This document shows, one piece after another, positions 1 to 8,594 of a stretch of DNA of 64,000 nucleotides (positions are counted from its first letter, which is position 1; every line of letters starts with the position of its first letter). The DNA lies in the NCBI GenBank assembly GCA_023423715.1, contig JAFAFC010000010.1:1-64000 (forward strand). The letters are read 5' to 3'. Under the pieces are notes generated by a model. It searched no databases and was not told the origin of the DNA. It saw only the letters and a program-made list of their open reading frames with translations. A program made the translations under genes and the position numbers. This DNA comes from Bacteroidota bacterium. Its GTDB lineage: Bacteria > Bacteroidota > Bacteroidia > Flavobacteriales > Weeksellaceae.

Positions 1-105
1 AACCTTCAAGTGTTAAAAGTGGATCAAGAACAAAATCTTTTAGTAGTAAAAGGTGCTGTTCCGGGAGCTAAAAATTCTTATGTAATTATCAGAAAATGGA
101 ACTAG
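1..105 (+). CDS. rplC: 50S ribosomal protein L3, C-terminal end (partial)
   Basis: The window opens inside this gene. The frame from base 1 reads 34 residues ending in VIIRKWN and a TAG stop. The stretch [20 protein letters not shown] is the typical C-terminal end of L3, which binds 23S rRNA near the peptidyl-transferase centre. The last 10 bases overlap the start of rplD, so the two are translationally coupled within the S10 operon. The start and the central loop lie outside the window. Confidence 0.95.
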   Translation, partial: NLQVLKVDQEQNLLVVKGAVPGAKNSYVIIRKWN

Positions 106-725
106 TAGTATTAAATACATCAGGAAAAGAAACCGGAAGAAAAGTAACTCTAGACGATGCAATCTTCGGAATTGAGCCAAATCAGCACGCGGTTTACTTA
201 GAAGTGAAACAATATCTTGCTGCTCAGCGTCAAGGTACACATAAAGCAAAAGAAAGAAGCGAAATTACTGCTTCTACAAAAAAGCTTAAGAAACAAAAAG
301 GATCAGGATCTGCAAGATACGGTGATATTAAATCTCCAACTTTCAGAGGTGGAGGTAGAGTATTCGGTCCTAAACCAAGAGATTACAGATTCAAATTGAA
401 CAAAGCTCTTAAGAGATTGGCTAAGAAATCTGTTCTTTCTCAAAAAATGAGAGATAACTCTATTAAAGTATTAGAAGCATTCAATTTTGACGCTCCTAAA
501 ACAAAAGAATTCATCAACCTAAACAATGCTTTAGGATTTGAAGGTAAAAAATCTCTTTACATTTTAGCAGAAGCTAACAAAAACGTTTACTTGTCTTCAA
601 GAAACTTGCCTAAAACTAAAGTAATGACTTATAACGAGATCAGTTCTTACGATTTAGTGCACGCTGGAGAGATTGTATTCTTAGAAGGTGCTATCGAGAA
701 ATTTCAAGAAAATTTAAAGAAATAA
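96..725 (+). CDS. rplD: 50S ribosomal protein L4
   Basis: L4 is an early-assembly 23S rRNA binding protein whose extended loop lines the peptide exit tunnel. The 209-residue product has the diagnostic loop: a [13 protein letters not shown] stretch, then [13 protein letters not shown], at about residues 69-100. Length is normal for the family. The ATG overlaps the end of rplC by 10 bases and rplW follows after 3 bases. In some bacteria L4 also represses its own operon; nothing in the visible sequence tests that here. Confidence 0.97.
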   Translation: MELVVLNTSGKETGRKVTLDDAIFGIEPNQHAVYLEVKQYLAAQRQGTHKAKERSEITASTKKLKKQKGSGSARYGDIKSPTFRGGGRVFGPKPRDYRFKLNKALKRLAKKSVLSQKMRDNSIKVLEAFNFDAPKTKEFINLNNALGFEGKKSLYILAEANKNVYLSSRNLPKTKVMTYNEISSYDLVHAGEIVFLEGAIEKFQENLKK

Positions 726-728
726 ATC

Positions 729-1019
729 ATGTCAGTAATTATTAAACCAGTTATTTCGGAAAAAGCAAATTACCTTACAGATTTGAGAGGGACGTATAGC
801 TTCTTAGTGAATACTAAGGCTAACAAAATCCAGATCAAAGAAGCGGTAGAAGCGGCTTACGGTGTGAAAGTGGCAGAGGTAAATACAATGATTTACGCTC
901 CTAAAGTTTCTTCAAAATACACGAAAAAAGGACTTCAAGTTGGGAAAACCAACAAATTGAAAAAAGCGGTAATTAAACTTCAAGAAGGAGAGGTTATCGA
1001 TATTTTCGCTACAAATTAA
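729..1019 (+). CDS. rplW: 50S ribosomal protein L23
   Basis: L23 sits at the exit of the peptide tunnel and is the docking site for trigger factor and SRP. The 96-residue protein starts with the typical PVISEKA motif and contains the KANKIQIKEAVEAAYGVKV segment of the L23 fold. It lies 3 bases after rplD and 23 bases before rplB, in the standard S10 operon order. Nothing unusual is seen. Confidence 0.96.
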   Translation: MSVIIKPVISEKANYLTDLRGTYSFLVNTKANKIQIKEAVEAAYGVKVAEVNTMIYAPKVSSKYTKKGLQVGKTNKLKKAVIKLQEGEVIDIFATN

Positions 1020-1042
1020 TTTAGTAATCATAAATAATAGTA

Positions 1043-1864
1043 ATGTCTGTTAGAAAATTAAAACCTATCACCCCGGGACAGAGATTCAGAGTTGTAAACA
1101 ATTTTGAAGAAATTACTACCAACAAACCAGAGAAATCTCTAACAGTTGGTATTAGTAAGTCAGGTGGACGTAACCAAACTGGTAAAATGACCATGCGTTA
1201 CACCGGAGGTGGACACAAAAAGAAATACAGAATTATCGACTTCAAGAGAAACAAATTTGATGTTACAGCTGAAGTTAAATCTGTAGAGTACGATCCAAAC
1301 AGAACTGCTTTCATTGCTTTAGTAGAATACACAGACGGAGAGAAGAGATACATCATCGCTCCAAATGGTATCAAAGTAGGGCAACAAGTAGTTTCAGGAG
1401 AAAGCGTAGAGCCTAACGTAGGTAACGCAATGAAATTGAAAAACATTCCATTGGGTACAGTTATCTCTTGTGTAGAACTTAGACCAGGTCAAGGAGCAAT
1501 CCTTGCAAGATCTGCAGGTTCATCAGCACAGCTTACTTCTAGAGATGGAAAGTATGCAATCGTTAAATTGCCTTCAGGAGAATCAAGAATGATCCTTACT
1601 GAATGTGTAGCGATGATCGGATCGGTATCTAACTCGGATCACCAACTTACCGTTTCTGGTAAAGCAGGTAGAAGCAGATGGTTAGGTAGAAGACCAAGAA
1701 CAAGACCGGTAGTAATGAACCCAGTTGATCACCCAATGGGAGGTGGTGAAGGACGTTCTTCAGGAGGTCACCCAAGATCTAGAAACGGTAAACCAGCTAA
1801 AGGTTACAAGACTAGAAAGAAAAACAAAGTGTCTAACCGTTACATCGTATCTAAAAGAAAATAA
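1043..1864 (+). CDS. rplB: 50S ribosomal protein L2
   Basis: L2 is one of the most conserved large-subunit proteins and is needed for subunit association and peptidyl transfer. The 273-residue product has an N-terminal OB-like domain, a central SH3-like domain, and the C-terminal [20 protein letters not shown] signature. H230 in that signature matches the functionally important His229 of E. coli L2. The Lys/Arg-rich tail is normal. rpsS follows after 2 bases. Confidence 0.98.
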   Translation: MSVRKLKPITPGQRFRVVNNFEEITTNKPEKSLTVGISKSGGRNQTGKMTMRYTGGGHKKKYRIIDFKRNKFDVTAEVKSVEYDPNRTAFIALVEYTDGEKRYIIAPNGIKVGQQVVSGESVEPNVGNAMKLKNIPLGTVISCVELRPGQGAILARSAGSSAQLTSRDGKYAIVKLPSGESRMILTECVAMIGSVSNSDHQLTVSGKAGRSRWLGRRPRTRPVVMNPVDHPMGGGEGRSSGGHPRSRNGKPAKGYKTRKKNKVSNRYIVSKRK

Positions 1865-1866
1865 TT

Positions 1867-2145
1867 ATGGCAAGATCACTTAAGAAAGGACCATTCATTC
1901 ATCACACTTTAGATAAGAAGGTTCAGGCAAATAAAGAGTCTGGTAAGAAGACAGTAATTAAAACTTGGTCTAGAGCATCTATGATTTCTCCAGACTTCGT
2001 AGGTGAAACTATCGCTGTTCACAACGGGAAAACTTTTGTTCCTGTATACGTAACAGAAAACATGGTAGGTCACAAGTTAGGCGAATTTTCTCCAACAAGA
2101 TCTTTTAGAGGTCATGGTGGTAACAAAAATAAAGGAAGCAGATAA
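1867..2145 (+). CDS. rpsS: 30S ribosomal protein S19
   Basis: S19 binds the head of the small subunit next to S13 and contacts the A-site tRNA region. The 92-residue product begins [11 protein letters not shown] and ends with the signature [18 protein letters not shown]. It lies 2 bases after rplB and 2 bases before rplV, so translation is probably coupled. Length and order are standard. Confidence 0.97.
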   Translation: MARSLKKGPFIHHTLDKKVQANKESGKKTVIKTWSRASMISPDFVGETIAVHNGKTFVPVYVTENMVGHKLGEFSPTRSFRGHGGNKNKGSR

Positions 2146-2147
2146 TC

Positions 2148-2546
2148 ATGGGATCAAGAAAACAAAATAGTGCAATCGCAAATAAAGAAGCGAACAAAGA
2201 TGTTGTTAAAGCTTCATTAAACAATTGTCCTTCTTCTCCTAGAAAAATGAGATTAGTTGCTGATATCATCAGAGGAGAGCAAGTAGATAAAGCTCTTTAT
2301 ATCCTAAAATATTCTAAGAAAGACGCTTCAAACAAATTAGAGAAACTTCTTCTTTCTGCTATGGCAAACTGGCAGACAAAGAATGAAGGTGCTGATATTG
2401 AAGAAGCAAACCTTATCGTTAAAGAAATTTTCGTGGATAGCGCAAGACAATTGAAGAGACTAAGACCAGCTCCACAAGGTAGAGGGTATAGAATCAGAAA
2501 AAGATCAAACCACGTAACATTAATCTTAGGTAATAAAGAAAATTAA
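2148..2546 (+). CDS. rplV: 50S ribosomal protein L22
   Basis: L22 extends a beta-hairpin into the peptide exit tunnel. The core motifs [14 protein letters not shown] (about residues 30-43) and [19 protein letters not shown] near the C-terminus are clear. The protein has 132 residues against about 110 in E. coli. The extra length is mainly an N-terminal Lys/Asn-rich extension of about 20 residues. The ATG lies only 2 bases after rpsS, which supports the long start. Confidence 0.96.
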   Translation: MGSRKQNSAIANKEANKDVVKASLNNCPSSPRKMRLVADIIRGEQVDKALYILKYSKKDASNKLEKLLLSAMANWQTKNEGADIEEANLIVKEIFVDSARQLKRLRPAPQGRGYRIRKRSNHVTLILGNKEN

Positions 2547-2554
2547 TTCAAGGT

Positions 2555-3292
2555 ATGGGACAGAAGACAAATCCAATTGGTAATAGATTAGGTATCATCA
2601 GAGGATGGGATTCTAACTGGTTTGGCGGAAACGATTATGGAGACAGAATCGCGGAAGACTACAAAATCAGAAGATACCTTGATGCTAGATTATCTAAAGG
2701 AGGAATTTCGAAAATCTATATCGAAAGAACTCTAAAATTAGTTACAGTAACAATTACAACAGCAAGACCAGGACTTATCATCGGTAAGGGAGGTCAAGAA
2801 GTTGATAAATTGAAAGAAGAGTTGAAGAAACTTACAGGTAAGGACATTCAAATCAACATCTTCGAAATCAAGAGACCAGAACTAGACGCAGTATTAGTTG
2901 CAGAAAGTATCGCTAAGCAAATTGAAAACCGTATCTCATACAGAAGAGCTGTGAAAATGGCTATTGCTTCAACAATGAGAATGGGAGCAGAAGGAATCAA
3001 AGTTCAAATCTCAGGTAGATTGAACGGAGCTGAAATGGCAAGATCAGAATCTTTCAAAGAAGGAAGAATTCCATTGTCAACATTCAGAGCTGATATTGAT
3101 TACCACTGGGCAGAAGCGAGTACTACCTATGGTAGACTTGGTGTGAAAGTTTGGATTATGAAAGGAGAAGTTTACGGAAAAAGAGACCTTACTCCACTAG
3201 TAGGACAACAACAAAAGAAATCTAACTCTGGAAGAAACGATAGAAACGAAAGAGGAGGAGATAGAAGACCAAGAAGAAACAATAATAATTAA
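2555..3292 (+). CDS. rpsC: 30S ribosomal protein S3
   Basis: S3 lines the mRNA entry channel and contributes to ribosomal helicase activity. The 245-residue product has the N-terminal [19 protein letters not shown] segment, a type II KH domain with [11 protein letters not shown], and the C-terminal S3 domain. A low-complexity tail rich in Arg, Asn and Gly (about residues 217-245) follows. The gene is followed by an unusually long 97-base spacer with inverted and tandem repeats, described separately. Confidence 0.97.
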   Translation: MGQKTNPIGNRLGIIRGWDSNWFGGNDYGDRIAEDYKIRRYLDARLSKGGISKIYIERTLKLVTVTITTARPGLIIGKGGQEVDKLKEELKKLTGKDIQINIFEIKRPELDAVLVAESIAKQIENRISYRRAVKMAIASTMRMGAEGIKVQISGRLNGAEMARSESFKEGRIPLSTFRADIDYHWAEASTTYGRLGVKVWIMKGEVYGKRDLTPLVGQQQKKSNSGRNDRNERGGDRRPRRNNNN

Positions 3293-3382
3293 AATTTTAG
3301 ATTAGAAATTTTGAATTTTAAATTACCGTTACTTTTTTAAAATAAAAAAAATCTAAAATCTAAAATCTAAAATCTAAAATTT
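3292..3382 (+). repeat. AT-rich inverted repeat with tandem heptamer in the rpsC-rplP spacer
   Basis: The 97-base gap contains four perfect tandem copies of the heptamer ATCTAAA at 3351-3378. A 12-base inverted repeat, AAATTTTAGATT (3292-3303) and AATCTAAAATTT (3371-3382), encloses the region. Other spacers of this operon are mostly 2-30 bases. The rpsC stop codon overlaps the left edge. No T-tract terminator follows, so it is probably transcribed through. It may belong to a dispersed intergenic repeat family, but that is inference. Confidence 0.7.
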
Positions 3383-3389
3383 AGAAATT

Positions 3390-3815
3390 ATGTTACAACC
3401 AAGAAGAACCAAGTTCCGTAAGATTCATAAAATGAAAATGAAGGGGATTGCTCAAAGAGGATCTCAACTTGCATACGGTACATTTGGTATTAAGGCTACA
3501 GAAGGTGCGTGGGTAACAGCTAGACAAATCGAAGCTGCCCGTATCGCTGCAACCAGATATATGAAAAGAGAAGGACAACTATGGATCAAAATATTCCCAG
3601 ATAAGCCTATTACTAAAAAACCTGCCGAAGTACGTATGGGTAAAGGTAAAGGTGCTGTAGAATATTGGGTAGCTGTAGTAAAACCAGGTAAAGTAATGTT
3701 CGAAGTTGGAGGAGTTCCTTACGATGTAGCGAAAGAAGCTCTTAGACTTGCAGCACAGAAATTACCAATTGTTACGAAATTTATTGTTGCTAACGATTTT
3801 GTTAAACCTCTTTAA
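3390..3815 (+). CDS. rplP: 50S ribosomal protein L16
   Basis: L16 organises the A-site region of the large subunit. The 141-residue product starts with [18 protein letters not shown] and carries [19 protein letters not shown], both characteristic of bacterial L16. Length is normal. The start follows the repeat-bearing spacer, and rpmC begins 10 bases downstream. It opens the second, tightly packed part of the S10 block. Confidence 0.97.
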   Translation: MLQPRRTKFRKIHKMKMKGIAQRGSQLAYGTFGIKATEGAWVTARQIEAARIAATRYMKREGQLWIKIFPDKPITKKPAEVRMGKGKGAVEYWVAVVKPGKVMFEVGGVPYDVAKEALRLAAQKLPIVTKFIVANDFVKPL

Positions 3816-3825
3816 TCTTTGAATA

Positions 3826-4014
3826 ATGAAAACAGCTGAAATCAAAAATTTAAGCGCAGCGGATCTTCAAGCAAAATTGGCTGAAATTCAAGCAGAATAC
3901 ACTAAGTTGAAGCTTGCTCACAAAATTAGCCCAATCGAAAATCCAATTCAAATCAGAGATTTGAGAAAGACTATCGCGAGACTTAATACAGAATTAACTA
4001 ACAAACAAGCGTAA
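3826..4014 (+). CDS. rpmC: 50S ribosomal protein L29
   Basis: L29 is a small two-helix protein near the tunnel exit next to L23. The 62 residues show the expected pattern: an MKTAEIKNLSAADLQAKLAE helix, a turn containing NPIQIRDLRKTIARL, and a short Thr/Asn/Lys-rich end. It sits between rplP and rpsQ with gaps of 10 and 12 bases, as in other bacterial S10 operons. Confidence 0.95.
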   Translation: MKTAEIKNLSAADLQAKLAEIQAEYTKLKLAHKISPIENPIQIRDLRKTIARLNTELTNKQA

Positions 4015-4026
4015 TTTCGTTTTACA

Positions 4027-4281
4027 ATGGAAAGAAATTTAAGAAAAGAAAGAATCGGTGTTGTTTCCAGCAATAAAATGGAAAAAACCATTGTTGTTAG
4101 TGAAACAACTAAAGTAAAGCACCCACTGTACGGTAAATTCGTAATGAAAACCAAAAAGTACACGGCGCACGATGAGAACAATGAGTGTAACGAAGGTGAC
4201 ACAGTTCTTATCCAAGAAACTCGCCCAACGAGTAAGAGTAAAAGATGGAGATTAGTAAGAATCATTGAAAAAGCTAAGTAA
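4027..4281 (+). CDS. rpsQ: 30S ribosomal protein S17
   Basis: S17 is a primary 16S rRNA binding protein with an OB fold. The 84-residue product carries [14 protein letters not shown], then [19 protein letters not shown] and [18 protein letters not shown], all signature regions of bacterial S17. It ends the S10 section. rplN, the first spc-type gene, starts 2 bases later with no separate promoter or terminator visible, so the two operons appear fused. Confidence 0.96.
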   Translation: MERNLRKERIGVVSSNKMEKTIVVSETTKVKHPLYGKFVMKTKKYTAHDENNECNEGDTVLIQETRPTSKSKRWRLVRIIEKAK

Positions 4282-4283
4282 TA

Positions 4284-4652
4284 ATGTTACAAACAGAATC
4301 AAGATTAAAAGTTGCTGATAACACAGGTGCTAAAGAAGTATTGGTTATCAGAGTTCTGGGAGGAACCAGAAGAAGATATGCTTCAGTTGGTGATAAAATC
4401 GTTGTTACTATCAAAGATTCTACACCATCAGGAAACGCTAAAAAAGGACAAGTTTCTAAAGCAGTAGTAGTACGTACTAAAAAAGCAGTAAGAAGAAAAG
4501 ATGGATCTTACATCAAATTCGACGATAACGCTTGTGTACTTCTTAACGCTGCTGGAGAAATGAGAGGAACACGTGTTTTCGGACCAGTTGCTCGTGAGTT
4601 GAGAGACAAAGAATACATGAAGATTATTTCATTGGCTCCTGAAGTACTTTAA
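4284..4652 (+). CDS. rplN: 50S ribosomal protein L14
   Basis: L14 forms part of the intersubunit bridge with 16S rRNA and contacts L19. The 122-residue product begins [20 protein letters not shown], the hallmark of L14, and ends with [18 protein letters not shown] sequence. Length matches the family exactly. It follows rpsQ by 2 bases and precedes rplX by 21 bases. Confidence 0.97.
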   Translation: MLQTESRLKVADNTGAKEVLVIRVLGGTRRRYASVGDKIVVTIKDSTPSGNAKKGQVSKAVVVRTKKAVRRKDGSYIKFDDNACVLLNAAGEMRGTRVFGPVARELRDKEYMKIISLAPEVL

Positions 4653-4673
4653 TTTTTAAAATTTAGAAAAAAG

Positions 4674-4994
4674 ATGACAAAAGTTAAAATCAAAAGAGGA
4701 GATAACGTAATCGTTACAACTGGAAAAAATAAAGGAAGTAAAGGTGAAGTTCTTGAAGTAATTAGAAAAGAAGGTAAAGATCCAAGAGTAATTGTTGCAG
4801 GCATCAACATCGTGAAAAAACACGTGAAGCCATCTGCACAAAGCCCTCAAGGTGGTATCGTAGAAAAAGAAGCTTCTTTACATATCTCTAACGTAGCATT
4901 GCTAGACAAAGCTGGGAAAGCTACCAAAGTTGGATACAAAGTAGAAGGTGATAAGAAAGTAAGAGTTGCGAAATCAACCGGTGAAACTTTATAA
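4674..4994 (+). CDS. rplX: 50S ribosomal protein L24
   Basis: L24 initiates assembly of the large subunit and lies at the tunnel exit. The 106-residue product has the KOW motif at the N-terminus (IKRGDNVIVTTGKNKGSKGE) and the central INIVKKHVKPSAQSPQGGIV segment. Length and position between rplN and rplE are normal. Nothing unusual is seen. Confidence 0.96.
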   Translation: MTKVKIKRGDNVIVTTGKNKGSKGEVLEVIRKEGKDPRVIVAGINIVKKHVKPSAQSPQGGIVEKEASLHISNVALLDKAGKATKVGYKVEGDKKVRVAKSTGETL

Positions 4995-5007
4995 TCAGTA
5001 AAAGACG

Positions 5008-5559
5008 ATGGAATATATAGCAAGACCTAAAAAGGCATATAAAGAAAAAATTGTTCCTGCAATGATGGAAGAATTTGGGTACAAGTCTATCATGCAAGTA
5101 CCTAAATTACAGAAAATCGTTGTTTCACAAGGTTTAGGTGCAGCAACTGCTGACAAGAAAATTGTGGATTACGCTGTAGAGGAACTTACTGCAATTACAG
5201 GACAACAAGCTGTAGGTACAGTATCTAAAAAGGATGAGGCATATTTCAAATTAAGAAAAGGAATGCCAATTGGAGCTAGAGTAACACTTAGAGGAAACCA
5301 AATGTATGAGTTCCTTGACAGATTAACAGCTTCTGCTCTTCCAAGAATTAGAGATTTCAACGGTATCAAAGCTGATGGTTTCGATGGTAGAGGTAACTAT
5401 AACTTAGGTATCACAGAACAAATCATCTTCCCTGAGATCGTGATTGACAAAGTGAAAAAAATCCAAGGTATGGATATCACTTTCGTAACATCTGCAAATA
5501 CAGATAAGGAAGCTAAGGCATTATTAACTCACTTCGGTTTACCATTCAAAAAGAACTAA
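5008..5559 (+). CDS. rplE: 50S ribosomal protein L5
   Basis: L5 binds 5S rRNA and contacts the P-site tRNA. The 183-residue product contains [11 protein letters not shown] near the N-terminus, the [20 protein letters not shown] region, and a [18 protein letters not shown] block. The order rplX-rplE-rpsN is standard for the spc operon, with gaps of 13 and 3 bases. Confidence 0.97.
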   Translation: MEYIARPKKAYKEKIVPAMMEEFGYKSIMQVPKLQKIVVSQGLGAATADKKIVDYAVEELTAITGQQAVGTVSKKDEAYFKLRKGMPIGARVTLRGNQMYEFLDRLTASALPRIRDFNGIKADGFDGRGNYNLGITEQIIFPEIVIDKVKKIQGMDITFVTSANTDKEAKALLTHFGLPFKKN

Positions 5560-5562
5560 GAA

Positions 5563-5832
5563 ATGGCTAAAGAATCAATGAAAGCGCGTGAGCGCAAAAG
5601 AGAAGCACTAGTTGCAAAGTATGCTGCGAAAAGAAAAGCTTTGAAAGAAGCTGGTGACTACGAAGCATTACAAAAACTTCCTAAAAATGCATCTCCAGTA
5701 AGACTACACAACAGATGTAAACTTACAGGAAGACCAAGAGGATATATGAGAACGTTCGGACTTTCCAGAGTAACTTTCAGAGAAATGGCAAACAACGGAC
5801 TTATCCCAGGAGTTAAAAAAGCAAGTTGGTAA
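5563..5832 (+). CDS. rpsN: 30S ribosomal protein S14 (zinc-free form)
   Basis: S14 helps assemble the head of the 30S subunit. The 89-residue product is the long form, with [20 protein letters not shown] at the N-terminus and [20 protein letters not shown] near the C-terminus. Only one cysteine is present, so the CxxC-CxxC zinc ribbon of the short C-plus form is missing. It is followed by a 160-base spacer with a large hairpin before rpsH. Confidence 0.96.
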   Translation: MAKESMKARERKREALVAKYAAKRKALKEAGDYEALQKLPKNASPVRLHNRCKLTGRPRGYMRTFGLSRVTFREMANNGLIPGVKKASW

Positions 5833-5852
5833 CAATTTTGTAAACAAATCGA

Positions 5853-5966
5853 GGCAGTAAAGTTGGTTTGTCAAGATATAAGATGGACGATGTCAGATTA
5901 CAGACATGTACCATTTGTCTGAAATCTGATATCTAAAATCTGACGTCTAAATCAAAACTTGCTGCC
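5853..5966 (+). repeat. Large imperfect palindrome in the rpsN-rpsH spacer
   Basis: An 18-base arm (5889-5906) pairs with 5916-5933 around a 9-base loop. Sixteen of 18 positions are Watson-Crick, one is a G-U wobble and one an A-A mismatch. An outer pair, GGCAGTAAAGTT (5853-5864) and AACTTGCTGCC (about 5956-5966), brackets it. The TCAGAT/ATCTGA unit recurs at 5893-5898, 5924-5929 and 5938-5943. No T-run follows, so it is not a simple terminator. It looks like a REP-type intergenic element inserted in the operon; that classification is inference. Confidence 0.7.
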
Positions 5967-5992
5967 ATTAACCAATAATTTAAAATAAAGAA

Positions 5993-6391
5993 ATGGTAAC
6001 AGATCCAATTTCAGATTTCCTAACTAGAGTAAGGAACGCACAAAGCGCAGGCCACAAAGTGGTGGAAATTCCTGCATCAAAAATCAAAAAAGAGATTACA
6101 AAAATCCTTTTCGACCAAGGGTATATCTTGAACTTCAAGTTCGAAGATAACGCGGTACAAGGGATCATCAAAATCGCTTTGAAGTATGACAAGCAAACCA
6201 ACAAACCAGCTATCAAGTCTATCCAAAGAGCTTCTAGACCAGGTTTAAGACAATACAAAGGTTCAGAAGAACTTCCAAGAGTATTGAACGGTTTAGGAGT
6301 AGCTATTATCTCAACTTCTAAAGGAGTTATGACAGATAAAAAAGCTAGACAAGAAAAAGTAGGCGGGGAGGTAATCTGCTATGTTTATTAA
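5993..6391 (+). CDS. rpsH: 30S ribosomal protein S8
   Basis: S8 binds the central domain of 16S rRNA and, in E. coli, represses the spc operon by binding its mRNA. The 132-residue product has DPISDFLTRVRNAQSAGH at the N-terminus and GVAIISTSKGVMTDKKAR towards the C-terminus, both diagnostic. The hairpin-bearing spacer lies directly upstream. Any link between that hairpin and S8 autoregulation is untested and no S8-site consensus was recognised. Confidence 0.97.
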   Translation: MVTDPISDFLTRVRNAQSAGHKVVEIPASKIKKEITKILFDQGYILNFKFEDNAVQGIIKIALKYDKQTNKPAIKSIQRASRPGLRQYKGSEELPRVLNGLGVAIISTSKGVMTDKKARQEKVGGEVICYVY

Positions 6392-6408
6392 TTTTTAATC
6401 AAAGGAAA

Positions 6409-6954
6409 ATGTCAAGAATTGGTAAAGCAATTATAACGATTCCAGCTGGAGTTACTGTCACTGAAAAAGAAGGTGTAGTAACTGTAAAAGGACCTAAAGG
6501 AGAACTTTCTCAGGAACTTAAAGAAGGAATTACGTTAGAACAAAAAGATGGCGAGCTTACAGTAAGCAGACCGTCAGACTCTAAGTCACATAAAGCTCTT
6601 CACGGTCTATACAGAGCACTTATCAACAACATGATTGTTGGTGCATCTGAAGGTTTCCAAAAGAAACTAGAACTAGTAGGAGTTGGTTATAGAGCATCTC
6701 ACAGTGGTCAAAAACTGGAGTTGGCTCTAGGTTTCTCACACGGTATCGTGGTAGAATTGCCTACAGAAGTAGCAGTACTTACAGAAACTGAGAAAGGTAA
6801 AAACCCAATTATTACTTTAACATCGCACGATAAGCAACTTTTAGGAATGGTAGCTGCAAAGATCCGTTCTTTCAGAAAGCCTGAGCCGTACAAAGGAAAA
6901 GGTATCAAGTTCGTTGGTGAAATCTTGAGAAGAAAAGCTGGTAAATCTGCATAA
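6409..6954 (+). CDS. rplF: 50S ribosomal protein L6
   Basis: L6 lies near the sarcin-ricin loop and factor-binding site. The 181-residue product starts [17 protein letters not shown] and ends with [20 protein letters not shown], the L6 signature. Two tandem L6 folds are expected and the length fits. Gaps of 17 and 14 bases separate it from rpsH and rplR. Confidence 0.97.
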   Translation: MSRIGKAIITIPAGVTVTEKEGVVTVKGPKGELSQELKEGITLEQKDGELTVSRPSDSKSHKALHGLYRALINNMIVGASEGFQKKLELVGVGYRASHSGQKLELALGFSHGIVVELPTEVAVLTETEKGKNPIITLTSHDKQLLGMVAAKIRSFRKPEPYKGKGIKFVGEILRRKAGKSA

Positions 6955-6968
6955 TAAATTTTAATACA

Positions 6969-7322
6969 ATGGCTTTAAATAAATTAGAAAAAAGAAACAG
7001 AATTAAAAGAAGAGTTAGAGGAAAAATCTCTGGTTCTGCAGAATTGCCAAGACTATCTGTTTATAAAAGTAATAAGGAAATTTACGCTCAGTTAATTGAT
7101 GATAAAGATGGTAAAACATTAGCATCAGCTTCATCAAGAGAAAAAGGCGTTGATGCGAAAGGTACTAAAGTAGAAATTTCTTCTGCAGTAGGTAAAGCAA
7201 TTGCTGAAAAAGCAAAAGCAGCTGGTATCGAGAAAGTAGTATTCGACAGAAACGGATTTGTATATCACGGAAGAATCAAAGCTCTAGCAGACGGTGCAAG
7301 AGAAGGAGGTCTTCAATTCTAA
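6969..7322 (+). CDS. rplR: 50S ribosomal protein L18
   Basis: L18 binds 5S rRNA with L5 and L25. The 117-residue product has the basic N-terminus [20 protein letters not shown], the core [17 protein letters not shown], and the C-terminal segment [20 protein letters not shown] that is typical of L18. Position between rplF and rpsE is standard. Confidence 0.96.
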   Translation: MALNKLEKRNRIKRRVRGKISGSAELPRLSVYKSNKEIYAQLIDDKDGKTLASASSREKGVDAKGTKVEISSAVGKAIAEKAKAAGIEKVVFDRNGFVYHGRIKALADGAREGGLQF

Positions 7323-7345
7323 TCAATTAATTTCGGAAAAACATT

Positions 7346-7867
7346 ATGTTAGGACTAGATAATATCGAAAAAGTAAAACCGGGAGGATTAGAATTAACAG
7401 ATCGTCTCGTAGCTGTAAATAGAGTAACTAAAGTAACAAAAGGAGGTAGAGCTTTCGGATTTTCTGCTATCGTTGTAGTAGGAAATGAAGATGGAGTTAT
7501 CGGTTTCGGATTAGGTAAATCTAAAGAAGTAGCTTCTGCAATTGCTAAGGCAGTAGAAGATGCTAAGAAAAACCTAGTGAACGTACCTGTAATGAACCAC
7601 ACTATCCCTCACCAAACTTCTGCTAGATACGGAGGTGCAGACATCTTCTTGAGACCAGCTTCTCACGGTACAGGGCTTATCGCCGGTGGTGCTGTAAGAG
7701 CGGTACTAGAATCTGCAGGTATTAAAGATATTCTTTCTAAATCTAAGGGATCTTCTAACCCACATAACGTAGTGAAAGCTACTTTCAAAGCGTTATTGGA
7801 TATCAGAAGACCTGAAGAAATCGCTAGATTAAGAGGTGTTTCTTTAAGCAAAGTATTTAACGGTTAA
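7346..7867 (+). CDS. rpsE: 30S ribosomal protein S5
   Basis: S5 lines the mRNA entry channel and affects decoding accuracy. The 173-residue product has the S5 double-stranded-RNA-binding fold at about residues 15-80, with [20 protein letters not shown] and [13 protein letters not shown], and the C-terminal domain with [17 protein letters not shown]. rpmD follows after 11 bases, as is usual. Confidence 0.97.
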   Translation: MLGLDNIEKVKPGGLELTDRLVAVNRVTKVTKGGRAFGFSAIVVVGNEDGVIGFGLGKSKEVASAIAKAVEDAKKNLVNVPVMNHTIPHQTSARYGGADIFLRPASHGTGLIAGGAVRAVLESAGIKDILSKSKGSSNPHNVVKATFKALLDIRRPEEIARLRGVSLSKVFNG

Positions 7868-7878
7868 TAATTTGAACA

Positions 7879-8055
7879 ATGGCAACAATTAAAGTAAAAC
7901 AAGTAAGAAGCGCTATTGGGAGAACAAAAACCCAAAAAAGAACGCTTGAAGCATTAGGACTTAAAAAACTTCACCAAGTAGTAGAGCACGAAGCAACTCC
8001 TTCTATCTTAGGAATGGTTGCAGCAGTAAGCCACTTAGTAGAAGTTCAAAAATAA
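7879..8055 (+). CDS. rpmD: 50S ribosomal protein L30
   Basis: A 58-codon frame begins MATIKVKQVRSAIGRTKTQK and ends HLVEVQK, the complete L30 fold with the RTLEALGL helix and the HEATPSILGMVAAVSHLV segment. L30 is a small 23S rRNA binding protein. It occupies the standard place between rpsE and rplO. Length matches the family, and an 80-base spacer follows. Confidence 0.95.
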   Translation: MATIKVKQVRSAIGRTKTQKRTLEALGLKKLHQVVEHEATPSILGMVAAVSHLVEVQK

Positions 8056-8135
8056 GACAATAGACGAAGAGAAAGGAGACTTTTAGAATCTTTAAGTCTC
8101 TAATCTCCACTCTTTTAATCTCAAATCTAAACGAA
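8056..8135 (+). repeat. Spacer with small hairpin and CTAAATC-type sequence (rpmD-rplO)
   Basis: This 80-base gap is the third long spacer of the ribosomal operon. It holds a perfect 7-base stem GAGACTT (8076-8082) and AAGTCTC (8094-8100) with an 11-base loop. Then come TCTAATCTCC and AATCTCAAATCTAAACG, echoing the ATCTAAA units near 3351 and 5931. No T-tract makes it a terminator. Function is not known. Confidence 0.5.
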
Positions 8136-8585
8136 ATGAATTTAAACAATATCAAACCTGCAAAAGGTGCTACACACAATTCCAAGAGAATTGGTAGAGG
8201 ACAAGGATCCGGAAAAGGTGGTACTTCTACAAAAGGTCATAAAGGTCAGAAAGCAAGAGCTGGTTACTCAGAAAAAATCGGTTTCGAAGGTGGACAAATG
8301 CCTTTACAAAGAAGATTACCGAAATTCGGTTTCAACAATGTAAACAGAAAAGAATTTAGAGGAATCAACCTAGATACTATCCAAACTCTAATTGATACAA
8401 AAGACATCAAAGGTGATATCACAAAAGATGTTTTAGTAGCAAACGGATTAGCATCTAAAAATGAGTCAGTAAAAATCTTAGGAAGAGGAGAATTGAAATC
8501 AGGTGTTTCTATCTCTGCTGACAAATTCACAAAATCTGCCGTAGAATTAATCGAAAAGGCAGGAGGTAAAGCAATTACTCTATAA
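8136..8585 (+). CDS. rplO: 50S ribosomal protein L15
   Basis: L15 is a late-assembly large-subunit protein. The 149-residue product has the characteristic Gly-rich N-terminal extension GRGQGSGKGGTSTKGHKGQK and the LPKFGFNN segment, then the globular C-terminal domain ending ELIEKAGGKAITL. secY begins 9 bases later, the standard order. Confidence 0.97.
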   Translation: MNLNNIKPAKGATHNSKRIGRGQGSGKGGTSTKGHKGQKARAGYSEKIGFEGGQMPLQRRLPKFGFNNVNRKEFRGINLDTIQTLIDTKDIKGDITKDVLVANGLASKNESVKILGRGELKSGVSISADKFTKSAVELIEKAGGKAITL

Positions 8586-8594
8586 TATTCTATA

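Noticed and set aside
3351..3378. Tandem heptamers considered as a CRISPR-like array
   Set aside because: The units are 7 bases without spacers, so they are simple tandem repeats.
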